Of a stretch of DNA of 21,011 nt, positions 6,400 to 13,464 are shown one piece after another. The notes below the pieces were generated by a model. It saw only the letters and a list, made by a program, of their open reading frames with translations, did no database searches and was not told where the DNA came from. Every line of letters begins with the position of its first letter. Position 1 is the stretch's first letter. Source of the stretch: Alphaproteobacteria bacterium (lineage in GTDB: Bacteria; Pseudomonadota; Alphaproteobacteria; Rhodobacterales; Rhodobacteraceae); the NCBI GenBank assembly GCA_030428025.1, contig JAUIBJ010000007.1, forward strand, positions 1 through 21,011, read 5' to 3'. A program made the position numbers and the translations under genes.

Positions 6400-6735
6400 A
6401 TGACCGGCAAGGACAAGTCCGCATCACGCAAACAGCAGGTCTATACCCTGCTTGTCGAGATCGGCCGCAAATCAGGCGACGGGCTGCCCGACAAGGCCAC
6501 TGGCGCGGCACTGATAGTCTATGCCTCGGGCATCGACGAGGCCGAGGCGGTGCGCGAGACGGTGGCGATTCTGAAACAGGCCGATACCGCGCCTCTGGAC
6601 GTGTCGGGCTATGGCACGCTGGAAGAGCGCGAAGCGGAGGGGCACGATATCAGCGAGGAGGAGCGTGCCCTGATGCAGCGGGCGCTGGAGGAAAACGCGG
6701 TGATCGTCGCGCAGGTGACACCGTTTTTCGACTGA
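6400..6735 (+). CDS. Conserved hypothetical protein, 111 residues
   Basis: I do not recognise a named domain. The protein has a basic N-terminus (KDKSASRKQQ) that probably leads into a helix (VYTLLVEIGRK). A LPDKATGAALIVYASGIDEAEAVRETVAILKQADTAPLDV segment follows, then a very acidic stretch (about 74-90, TLEEREAEGHDISEEERAL) and a C-terminus ending QVTPFFD. There is no signal peptide and no membrane segment, so it is probably a small cytosolic acidic protein. The codon usage (G/C-rich third positions) and clean, non-repetitive composition support real coding. Opposite-strand frames here look like shadows. A TTGACA (6344-6349) lies upstream but no good -10 partner is seen. The start site sits in a G-quadruplex motif. 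It is convergent with the Hint gene. Confidence 0.75.
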   Translation: MTGKDKSASRKQQVYTLLVEIGRKSGDGLPDKATGAALIVYASGIDEAEAVRETVAILKQADTAPLDVSGYGTLEEREAEGHDISEEERALMQRALEENAVIVAQVTPFFD

Positions 6736-6737
6736 GG

Positions 6738-6749
6738 GCGTGGCCACGC
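6738..6749. repeat. 12-bp perfect palindrome between convergent stop codons
   Basis: GCGTGGCCACGC lies in the 29-base gap between the stop codons of the 111-residue gene and the Hint gene. With no loop bases it can form only a short hairpin, so it is a weak terminator candidate at best. Confidence 0.3.
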
Positions 6750-6764
6750 ACACCGACGCGGCGC

Positions 6765-7850
6765 TCATGCCGCCCGGTTGGTGGCCAGCGTGATCGCTTC
6801 GAACGGCCGCAATTCGGGCCAGGCTGGCCGGGCATGTTCGGGCAGGCGCGAGCGGTCGAATGGTGCCAGAAGTGTCGCCGCCAGGTCTTCGGGCTTGCGC
6901 CGCAGCCGGCCGATGAAGAGGCTCGCCAGCCCGCAGCCCGAGGCCATCAGAACCTCGTGCCCCGGCAGAAGCACCTGAAATAGTGTAACCAGATCCGGGC
7001 CCTCGGCCGGCAGGGCCGACACGTTGTTCACCAGATGCCGGGCGGGCACCAGAACCGCTTCGCGCCCGAACATGTACTCCACGTCCGAGCCGCGCATCAC
7101 AAGGTTCTGGTGCGGCGCCACGACGATATCCCGCGTCAGCCCGAAATAGCCCGCCCGCAGGCGGATCGGCCGGAAGCTGCCCATCGCGGGCACCGTGCGC
7201 CGGATCACCTGCAGCACCGGCACCAGATCGCCCCGGTCGGTCACCACCAAGTCGCCGCGGCGCAGTGCGTGCACCGGGCGTTCGCCCAGATGGGTGGCGA
7301 TGGGGGTATGCGGCGTGAGTCCCGGCATCGGCCCCACTGGCTCTACCTGGTCTGAGACGGCGGCCAAGATCACGTCGCGCCCCATCTCGCGGCGCTGCGG
7401 CTTCAGCATGAGGTCGCGCAGATCGTCAAGCAGCATCGGCCGGGTGTCGGGCAGGGCCACCGTATGGGCGCCGCCCGGGCCCAGCCGCTCGATGCTCAGC
7501 CGGCCCATCCGGCGGGGCGCGTCCCAGGCGAAGGACAGCCGGGCAATGTCGGTGCGGTCGTCATAGGGGCAAGGCAGAACGGCCGTGCGGGTATCGGCCC
7601 CCTGTGCCTCGACCAGAACGATGTTGCCGCCAGGCAGGGCCTGCAGGGAAAAGGCGCCGGGCCAGGGATGCGAGCGTTCGAAGGACAGAAGCGTGCGCGG
7701 CCTTTCGCTTGAGGGCAACCGGGTCTCCACCACCAGCGTGCCGCGCGGCATCATCGTGCCGGGTGGCCAAGACGCCTCTGCCGCCCTACTGGCGCCGCCT
7801 TCGGGCGAAAACCAGGCTGCGTTGCGGTCGGTCACACCGATCCAGGTCAT
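6765..7850 (-). CDS. Hint-like domain protein with both catalytic positions replaced
   Basis: The 361-residue protein has an N-terminal beta-rich region (about 1-150, possibly a laminin-G/concanavalin-like sandwich) followed by a Hint (hedgehog/intein, Hint_2-like) region from about 177 to 310: TPIATHLGERPVHALRRGDLVVTDRG, then IVVAPHQNLVM. Aligned to the upstream neighbour, the self-cleavage Cys (C337 there, in PCFVAGTLIRT) is Gly177 here (PGLTPHTPIAT). The His of SPLHRVL aligns with Gln (APHQNLV), although a His sits one position earlier. It is therefore predicted not to autoprocess. ATG 7850 starts one base after the neighbour's TGA, so the two are translationally coupled. There is no signal peptide. 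The function is unknown; a partner or regulator of the neighbour is inference. Confidence 0.85.
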   Translation of the reverse strand: MTWIGVTDRNAAWFSPEGGASRAAEASWPPGTMMPRGTLVVETRLPSSERPRTLLSFERSHPWPGAFSLQALPGGNIVLVEAQGADTRTAVLPCPYDDRTDIARLSFAWDAPRRMGRLSIERLGPGGAHTVALPDTRPMLLDDLRDLMLKPQRREMGRDVILAAVSDQVEPVGPMPGLTPHTPIATHLGERPVHALRRGDLVVTDRGDLVPVLQVIRRTVPAMGSFRPIRLRAGYFGLTRDIVVAPHQNLVMRGSDVEYMFGREAVLVPARHLVNNVSALPAEGPDLVTLFQVLLPGHEVLMASGCGLASLFIGRLRRKPEDLAATLLAPFDRSRLPEHARPAWPELRPFEAITLATNRAA

Positions 7851-7851
7851 C

Positions 7852-9429
7852 TCAGGCGGCCCATTTGCGAGACAGAAGGCGCCCCTCGTAGCTTTTCAGC
7901 GTCCGCCGCGCGGCGGGGCTGTACCCCTTTCCGGTGGCGGGTTCGAGCTCGGGGAAAAGCGCGCAGATCTCATCGACCATCTCTTTCTCGAAACTTTTCG
8001 AGAACTGCGGCCCGGGCAGGAAGCTTTCCGTTTCCAGCCCGGCGGAAAAGACCACCTGATGACGGTCGAAGAGGATATGCACGTATTCGACCATCCCGCC
8101 CTCGACCCGGGTCACGCTATTGCCGTTGACCAGATCGCGGGCGGCGACCAGCACCTCCGGCTCGGCAAACAGCAACTCGGCCAGGCTGTCGCGGATCAGA
8201 ACCCGGTGCAGTGGCGAGACCAGCAATCCGCGATGGTTGCCGAAGGTGTCGGGCGCGATGCGGATCGGCGCATAGGACCCCTCGGCGCGCACCTTCCGCT
8301 TGCCGATCCAGCGAAGGGGCTGGGCGCCGTCGTCCTTGGTGATCACCATGTCGCCCGGTCGCAGCCGTTCGACCGGCATCTCGCCCCCGGCGGTGCGGAT
8401 CAGCGTGCCCGCCACGAAACAGGGCACCGAGTCGATGGTAACATAGCCGACGTCGCTGGTGCCGGTGCTGCTTTCCACCCGATAGGTGAAGTTCTGCACC
8501 TCGGTTTCGCCGTCGCCGACAATGGTCAACGTGCCGTTGGCGTTGACCACCACCTCCTGACCGGAAGAAAGCGTTACCGTGTCGCCGGCCACCACCGCCA
8601 CCCCGTTCACATGGGTGATGGTGAGCGTTCCGCCGGTGGCGTTGTGGTCATTGGCCAGCACGTCCACCGTCTTCGAACCGTCCGGATGCACCTTGACCGT
8701 ATCGTCATGGGCGATCAACGCGGTCTGGACGCTGTCGGCGGCGATGATGAGGGTGGAGTCGTAGTTGCTGTCGCTGACATCGGCGATGCCGATCTTGATC
8801 GTGTTCACCTCGCCCGGATTGACGTCGATCGTCAGGGTCAGGGTCACGGTGATCCCGTCCATCTCGGTGTTGAACAGGTCGCCGGTATTGTCCTTGAACA
8901 GGTTCACGTTGCGGTCGTCGTTCAGGTTGCCCGGATCGACATCGCCGTCGCCCACCTCGATCTCGATGAATTCACCGTTGACCCAGACGCCGACGAAATC
9001 CTGATAAATGCTGTCGGTGTATTCTGGATATTCCTCGGAGGTGAAGACGATCTGGATCGTCATCGTGTCGCCGCTGGGGATGAACTCGGCTTCCAGATAG
9101 GAGGCGTCATAGGTGTTGGTGCCGGCCGCGTCGTTGAAGTCGGCATCGTTGTCGGGGCCGCTGGAACTGGTCGTGGTGCTCTCGCTGAGGTTCGACTGCC
9201 AACGGTTGTTGTTGGTAAAGCCCCGCAGGTCGCCTGTCGAGAACATCACGCCCGTGTCCGAGGGCATCACACCGGGTGCGATGGAAAATCCGTCGGAATA
9301 GATGCCGGAACTGTCGCGGTCGCCGGTGTATGAGGCGCTGACGACGGTCACCCCGTCCCCGAAGATCGTCTCGGCCATTTCCTCGGCCGTTGCACGCCGG
9401 TCGATCGGAAGCTCGACGCCTCTTACCAT
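7852..9429 (-). CDS. Choice-of-anchor L domain protein with C-terminal Hint domain
   Basis: The 525-residue protein is probably secreted or surface-associated. Residues 1 to about 245 fit the choice-of-anchor L domain: GVTVVSASYTGD, SDTGVMFSTGD, the conserved VFTSEEYPEY, and many Asp/Asn/Thr. Residues about 245-335 form a cadherin/tandem-95-like beta-domain (AHDDTVKVHPDGSKTVDVLANDHNA split over a conserved 'VLANDHN'). A Hint_2-type domain starts at C337 (CFVAGTLIRT) and includes GDMVITKDDG, the TxxH-equivalent VSPLHRVLIRD and ARDLVNG. Proteins of the 'choice-of-anchor' type vary in their C-terminal anchor, and here the anchor slot is a Hint domain that could cleave or ligate itself. There is no Sec signal, so type I-like secretion is possible but not shown. 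ATG 9429 has GAGG seven bases upstream. It heads a two-gene unit. Confidence 0.88.
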   Translation of the reverse strand: MVRGVELPIDRRATAEEMAETIFGDGVTVVSASYTGDRDSSGIYSDGFSIAPGVMPSDTGVMFSTGDLRGFTNNNRWQSNLSESTTTSSSGPDNDADFNDAAGTNTYDASYLEAEFIPSGDTMTIQIVFTSEEYPEYTDSIYQDFVGVWVNGEFIEIEVGDGDVDPGNLNDDRNVNLFKDNTGDLFNTEMDGITVTLTLTIDVNPGEVNTIKIGIADVSDSNYDSTLIIAADSVQTALIAHDDTVKVHPDGSKTVDVLANDHNATGGTLTITHVNGVAVVAGDTVTLSSGQEVVVNANGTLTIVGDGETEVQNFTYRVESSTGTSDVGYVTIDSVPCFVAGTLIRTAGGEMPVERLRPGDMVITKDDGAQPLRWIGKRKVRAEGSYAPIRIAPDTFGNHRGLLVSPLHRVLIRDSLAELLFAEPEVLVAARDLVNGNSVTRVEGGMVEYVHILFDRHQVVFSAGLETESFLPGPQFSKSFEKEMVDEICALFPELEPATGKGYSPAARRTLKSYEGRLLSRKWAA

Positions 9430-9688
9430 CTCTCCCCACCTCGCCCCTCTGGCCCGAGGTCAGCGCGACAAACACAGCCGGGCGCATGGGCTGCGCCCCT
9501 ATCGTCTGGACAATTCCGCCGTCCGCCCGATCGCCGGCCATTTGTTGGCCGTGCTGGTTTTTGCCCTGCCTCAGGTCATTTATGGGTCATTGACTAGCAG
9601 ATTTGCCCCTGATTGTTAAGCTTTATTCACACCCGGCCCGCAACCGGATAAAGGCTGGGCCCGGACCCGCCACCGGAAAGGAGACCGC
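9430..9688. promoter_or_regulatory. Divergent intergenic region between the Hint unit and dapE
   Basis: This 259-base gap holds two inverted repeats: GGGCGCA-N5-TGCGCCC (9480-9498) and CGGCCA-N5-TGGCCG (9535-9551). It also holds a clearly AT-richer stretch (about 9570-9630). For dapE, TTGACT (9590-9595) with an 18-base spacer and TGTTAA (9614-9619) is a weak promoter candidate. For the Hint unit (minus strand), TTAACA with a 17-base spacer and TAGTCA overlaps the same DNA, so the two promoters may be back to back. No small gene is seen. Confidence 0.4.
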
Positions 9689-10840
9689 ATGACGCGCATT
9701 CCCGTCGATCCTGCGAAACTGACCGCCGAGTTGATCCGATGCCCCTCGGTCACGCCAGGGGAGGGCGGTGCGCTGCAGCTCTTGCAGGCGCGCCTGTCCG
9801 AGGCCGGTTTCGCCTGCACGCGCGTCGACCGGGGCGGCGTGGCCAATCTCTATGCCCGCTGGGGCGATAAGGGGGCGCCGAAAACCTTCGGTTTCAACGG
9901 GCATACGGATGTGGTGCCGGTGGGCGACGAGGCTTTATGGAGCGTTCCGCCCTTCGGTGCCGAGGAGGCGGACGGATTCCTCTGGGGCCGGGGCGCGACC
10001 GACATGAAATCGGGCGTGGCGGCCTTTGCCGCCGCCGCCATCGATTTCGTCACCGAAACGCCGCCCGATGGGGCGGTGGTCCTCGCCATCACCGGCGACG
10101 AGGAGGGCGACGCGGTGGATGGCACGGTGGCGCTGCTCGACTGGATGCAGGCCAATGGCGAGCGGATGGATGTCTGTCTGGTGGGCGAGCCGACCTGCCC
10201 CGACCGGATGGGCGAGATGATCAAGATCGGGCGGCGCGGATCGCTCTCAGCCTGGATCACGTTGACCGGCGTTCAGGGCCATGCTGCCTATCCGCACCGG
10301 GCAAGGAATCCGCTGCCGGCGATGGCGCGGCTGGTGGACCGGCTGTCGTCGCACAGGCTGGACGAGGGCACCGAGCATTTCGACCCGTCGACTCTGGCCG
10401 TGGTCAGCATCGACACCGGCAACACCGCGACCAATGTCATTCCCGCCCAGTGCCGGGCGGTGGTGAACATCCGCTTCAACGATGCCCATGACAGCCGGGG
10501 CCTGATTGACTGGTTGCAGGCCGAACTGGACCGGGCGGCTGGGGAATTCGACGTGACTGGCAAGATGGCGGTGAAGGTTTCGGGCGAAAGCTTCCTGACG
10601 CCACCGGGGCCGCTCTCGGAACTGGTGGCAAAGGCGGTCGAGGAGGAAACCGGCATCGCGCCCGAGCTTTCAACCACCGGCGGCACCTCGGACGCGCGGT
10701 TTGTCAAGGATCACTGCCCGGTGGTGGAGTTCGGACTTGTGGGCCGGACCATGCATCAGGTGGACGAGCGGGTGGAGATCGCCCAGATCCACCAGCTCAA
10801 GGCCATCTATGCGCGCATCCTGCGGGATTATTTCGCGTGA
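9689..10840 (+). CDS. dapE: Succinyl-diaminopimelate desuccinylase
   Basis: DapE is a dinuclear zinc amidohydrolase of the M20 family. It removes succinate from N-succinyl-LL-diaminopimelate, two steps after DapD, giving LL-DAP for lysine and peptidoglycan synthesis. It is cytosolic and usually dimeric. The 383-residue length is normal. Metal ligands are visible: H72 in GFNGHTD (catalytic D74), bridging D105 in GRGATDMKSG, and E138-E139 in GDEEGDA (general base and ligand). The lid/dimerisation domain has the family VQGHAAYPHRARNP, and the late zinc His is in GLVGRTMHQVDE. ATG 9689 is preceded by AAAGGAGA. It heads an operon of three overlapping genes (dapE, GNAT, DUF2064). Confidence 0.97.
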   Translation: MTRIPVDPAKLTAELIRCPSVTPGEGGALQLLQARLSEAGFACTRVDRGGVANLYARWGDKGAPKTFGFNGHTDVVPVGDEALWSVPPFGAEEADGFLWGRGATDMKSGVAAFAAAAIDFVTETPPDGAVVLAITGDEEGDAVDGTVALLDWMQANGERMDVCLVGEPTCPDRMGEMIKIGRRGSLSAWITLTGVQGHAAYPHRARNPLPAMARLVDRLSSHRLDEGTEHFDPSTLAVVSIDTGNTATNVIPAQCRAVVNIRFNDAHDSRGLIDWLQAELDRAAGEFDVTGKMAVKVSGESFLTPPGPLSELVAKAVEEETGIAPELSTTGGTSDARFVKDHCPVVEFGLVGRTMHQVDERVEIAQIHQLKAIYARILRDYFA

Positions 10841-11262
10841 CGCTTTCCGTTGGTCCCACCGATGACATCGCCGTCTGTGCGGCGCTGCGCCGGGCGGTCT
10901 TCATCGAGGAACAGGGCGTGCCCGAGGAGGTGGAGCAGGACGGTCGCGATGCCGAGGCGCATCACGTGCTGGCCACGCTGGGGGGCCGACCGGTCGGCTG
11001 TGCCCGCATCCTGGCAGAGGGAGCGACGGGCAAGATCGGGCGGGTCTGCGTCCTGCCGGCGCATCGCGGGCAGGGGATCGGCCTGGCGCTGGTGGCGGCC
11101 TGTCTGGATCTGATGCGGGAACTGCCCGGATTAAGACGGGCCGAATTGGGCGCCCAGACCCATGCTCTGGGGCTTTATGAAAGGCTAGGTTTCATCGCCT
11201 TCGGGCCGGAATTTTCCGATGCCGGAGGGCAGCCGCACCGGATGATGGGGCGCGATCTTTGA
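10837..11262 (+). CDS. GNAT family N-acetyltransferase
   Basis: This 141-residue acyl-CoA acyltransferase has the GNAT fold. The acetyl-CoA pyrophosphate loop is R-G-Q-G-I-G (77-82) within VCVLPAHRGQGIGLALV. The N-terminus (VFIEEQGVPEEVEQDGRD) and C-terminus (LGAQTHALGLYERLGF) match the small single-domain GNAT group that includes E. coli YjcF-like proteins. The acceptor is unknown. The GTG start at 10837 overlaps the dapE stop in GTGA, giving translational coupling, and its own stop overlaps the next gene in the same way. Its place directly behind dapE is suggestive but does not prove a role in DAP metabolism. Confidence 0.9.
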   Translation: MTLSVGPTDDIAVCAALRRAVFIEEQGVPEEVEQDGRDAEAHHVLATLGGRPVGCARILAEGATGKIGRVCVLPAHRGQGIGLALVAACLDLMRELPGLRRAELGAQTHALGLYERLGFIAFGPEFSDAGGQPHRMMGRDL

Positions 11263-11840
11263 CAGCCCGCAGCCAACTCGTGGTGATGCTGAAGCACCCG
11301 GTTGCGGGCCGTGTCAAGACGCGGCTCGGCCACGAGATCGGCATGGTCGGCGCCGCCTGGTGGTTCCGGCATCAGACCGCGCGGCTGCTGCGGCGGCTGG
11401 AAGACCCGCGCTGGCGGCTGATCCTCGCGGTGACGCCCGACCGGGAAGGACTCATGTCGCGCGCCTGGCCTGCGCATCTGCCCCGCGTGCCGCAGGGGCC
11501 GGGCGATCTGGGCGCAAGGATGGGCCGGCTCTTGCGCGGCCTGCCGCCCGGCCCGGTCTGCATCGTCGGTGGGGACATTCCCAGGCTGGATAAGACCCAT
11601 GCCACCCGTGCCTTTGCCGCGCTGGGCGATCACGAGGCTGTCTTCGGCCCGGCCGAGGATGGCGGCTTCTGGCTGGTGGGTATGAAGCGGGTGGCGCCGC
11701 CGCCGGCGACGCTTTTCCGGGGCGTGCGGTGGTCAACCTGCCATGCGCTCGCCGATAGCATGGCAAGCCTTCCCGGATGCCGGATCGCGCTTTGCGACCG
11801 GCTGCGCGACGTGGACAGCGCCGCCGATCTGCGGGGATGA
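11259..11840 (+). CDS. DUF2064 / TIGR04282-type glycosyltransferase-like protein
   Basis: The 193-residue protein resembles the DUF2064 family, which has a GT-A nucleotide-sugar-transferase-like fold. Some members are linked to arsenosugar synthesis or to cofactor guanylyl-transfer-like reactions, but most are uncharacterised. Visible blocks are VKTRLG (19-24, preceded by LVVMLKHPVAGR), VGGDIPRL (103-110, with the DxP in place of a metal-binding DxD), and FGPAEDGGFWLVG (129-141). The best start is TTG 11259, overlapping the GNAT stop by four bases (TTGA). The only in-frame ATG, at 11286, would cut the first beta-strand. It is the third gene of the dapE operon and ends 18 bases from the convergent phosphate transporter. 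No arsenic genes are present, so an arsenosugar role is not supported. Confidence 0.82.
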   Translation: MTARSQLVVMLKHPVAGRVKTRLGHEIGMVGAAWWFRHQTARLLRRLEDPRWRLILAVTPDREGLMSRAWPAHLPRVPQGPGDLGARMGRLLRGLPPGPVCIVGGDIPRLDKTHATRAFAALGDHEAVFGPAEDGGFWLVGMKRVAPPPATLFRGVRWSTCHALADSMASLPGCRIALCDRLRDVDSAADLRG

Positions 11841-11858
11841 CGCGTTTCGCGGAATCGG

Positions 11859-13343
11859 TCAGTCTGCCAGGAAGACGATGGCGTGGAATATCGCCGCGGA
11901 CAGAATGGCGGCGGCCGGAACGGTGACGATCCAGGCGGCCGCGATGGTCATGAAATGCGACCGCCGCACCAGTTTTCTGCGCCGGCGTTCCTCGCGGGCC
12001 ACCGTCCTCGGTTCGGGGATGCCCAGCTTTTCGGCCTTGAGGCGGCGTTCGGTGTACCATTCCCGGAAGAACCCGACCCCGAAGATGCCGCCGACGGCGA
12101 TATGGGTGGAACTGACAGGCATACCCAGCCAGCTGGCGCAGATCACGGTGATCGCCGCCGAGAGCGCCACGCAGAAGGCCCGCATCGGGTTGAGTTTCGT
12201 GATCTCGTTTCCGACCACCCGGATCAGGCGCGGCCCGAAGATGAACAGACCGAAGGAAATGCCGAAGGCCCCAATCAGCATGACCCAGACCGGGATCGCA
12301 AAGCTGTTGAGGAACTGGCCGCTTTGCGATGCCTGGACGATCGCCGCCAGCGGCCCGACCGCGTTGGCCACGTCGTTCGCACCATGCGCGAAACTGAGCA
12401 AGGCGGCCGAGACGACCAGCGGCACGCCGAAAAGAACCTTGAGCGACTTGTTGCGGTTCTCGAGCCCCTCGGATTGCCGCCGGATCACAGGGATCATGAC
12501 GACCCATGCCAGCGCACCGATGGCGGCGCCGATCCCGAGCGTTGTCGCCAGGTCGATCTTGATGAGGTTCTTGAGGCCCTTCATGGCGATATAGGCGGCA
12601 AAGGCTCCCGCCATGATGCCGACCAGAACGGGCACCCAACGCCGGGCGGCCGCGATCTTGTCGTGCCGATAGATGATGCGCTCCTTGATGAACCAGAGAA
12701 ACGCCGCGGCGATGCCCCCGCCCATCAACGGCGAGATCACCCAGCTTGCGGCGATCAGGCCCATCTGCCCCCAGCTGACCGCGGCGAAACCGGCGGCGGC
12801 GATGCCCGCTCCCATGACGCCGCCCACGACCGAATGCGTGGTTGAAACCGGCGCGCCGACCCATGTGGCAAGGTTCACCCACAGGGCGGATGACAACAGC
12901 GCGGCCATCATGGCCCAGATGAACACATCGACCGACCCAAGACTTTCGGGGGCGATGATCCCCTTGGCGATGGTCGACACCACGTCGCCGCCCGCGATCA
13001 GCGCGCCCGCGGTTTCGCAGATCGCCGCGATGGCGATCGCGCCCCCCATGGTCAGGGCATTGGCGCCCACGGCAGGCCCCATGTTGTTGGCCACGTCGTT
13101 GGCCCCGATATTCAGCGCCATATAGGCGCCGAACGCGGCGGCGATCACGATCAGCACCGGATTGCCCGCATCGCCGAAGGCGAGCGCTGCAAACAACGCG
13201 GCGGCGACCATGAACAGGAACGCGATTCCCTTGCCGATCACCGGCCGTCCGACGAACGCGGCCGCCTGTTCCAGATTCGTAAGGCGCCCGAGGTCTCTAT
13301 CGAGCGTTTCAAGATGCCTTGCTTCCAGATCCCTGTCAGTCAC
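11859..13343 (-). CDS. PiT-family inorganic phosphate transporter
   Basis: This is a low-affinity phosphate:cation symporter of the inner membrane (PiT family), 494 residues, with about ten to twelve hydrophobic segments. The internal inverted duplication is clear: GANDVANNMGPAVGA (80-94) and GANDVANAVGPLAA (321-334), each followed later by PVSTTHSVVGG (165-175) and PVSSTHIAVGG. A hydrophilic N-terminal extension of about 35 residues precedes the first membrane segment, as in longer alphaproteobacterial members. The start is GTG at 13343. No PhoU-like or DUF47 (pit accessory) gene is next to it. A cluster of GTTTCG motifs and an inverted repeat lie in the 119-base upstream gap. Sulfate or other anion transport is less likely. 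Confidence 0.95.
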   Translation of the reverse strand: MTDRDLEARHLETLDRDLGRLTNLEQAAAFVGRPVIGKGIAFLFMVAAALFAALAFGDAGNPVLIVIAAAFGAYMALNIGANDVANNMGPAVGANALTMGGAIAIAAICETAGALIAGGDVVSTIAKGIIAPESLGSVDVFIWAMMAALLSSALWVNLATWVGAPVSTTHSVVGGVMGAGIAAAGFAAVSWGQMGLIAASWVISPLMGGGIAAAFLWFIKERIIYRHDKIAAARRWVPVLVGIMAGAFAAYIAMKGLKNLIKIDLATTLGIGAAIGALAWVVMIPVIRRQSEGLENRNKSLKVLFGVPLVVSAALLSFAHGANDVANAVGPLAAIVQASQSGQFLNSFAIPVWVMLIGAFGISFGLFIFGPRLIRVVGNEITKLNPMRAFCVALSAAITVICASWLGMPVSSTHIAVGGIFGVGFFREWYTERRLKAEKLGIPEPRTVAREERRRRKLVRRSHFMTIAAAWIVTVPAAAILSAAIFHAIVFLAD

Positions 13344-13379
13344 GTGCCTATCCGTTAGTTTCGTGCGGTTGCCCGAAAT

Positions 13380-13410
13380 GTTTCGCGTTCAACCTGGCCA
13401 AAGGCGAAAC
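13380..13410. repeat. Inverted repeat GTTTCGC/GCGAAAC upstream of the phosphate transporter
   Basis: GTTTCGC (13380-13386) and GCGAAAC (13404-13410) are 7-base arms with a 17-base spacer, 37 to 67 bases upstream of the transporter start. Further GTTTCG copies occur at about 13356 and 13447. No Pho-box (CTGTCAT-type) pair is visible. It may be an operator or a leader hairpin. Confidence 0.3.
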
Positions 13411-13452
13411 GCTTTGGCGTTGGGTGAGGTTCGGAATACACCTGTCGTTTCG

Positions 13453-13464
13453 GAACGATCGTTC
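13453..13464. repeat. 12-bp perfect palindrome at the end of the Nudix gene
   Basis: GAACGATCGTTC spans the last codons and stop of the Nudix gene, about 110 bases upstream of the phosphate transporter start. It could be an operator half of the transporter's control region or simply coding sequence. It does not fit the alphaproteobacterial LexA spacing (GAAC-N7-GAAC). Confidence 0.25.

Noticed and set aside
7585..9333. A 582-codon plus-strand frame opposite the Hint genes
   Set aside because: It has low-complexity His/Arg/Gly/Val composition and no motifs. The opposite strand holds the clear choice-of-anchor L/Hint protein.
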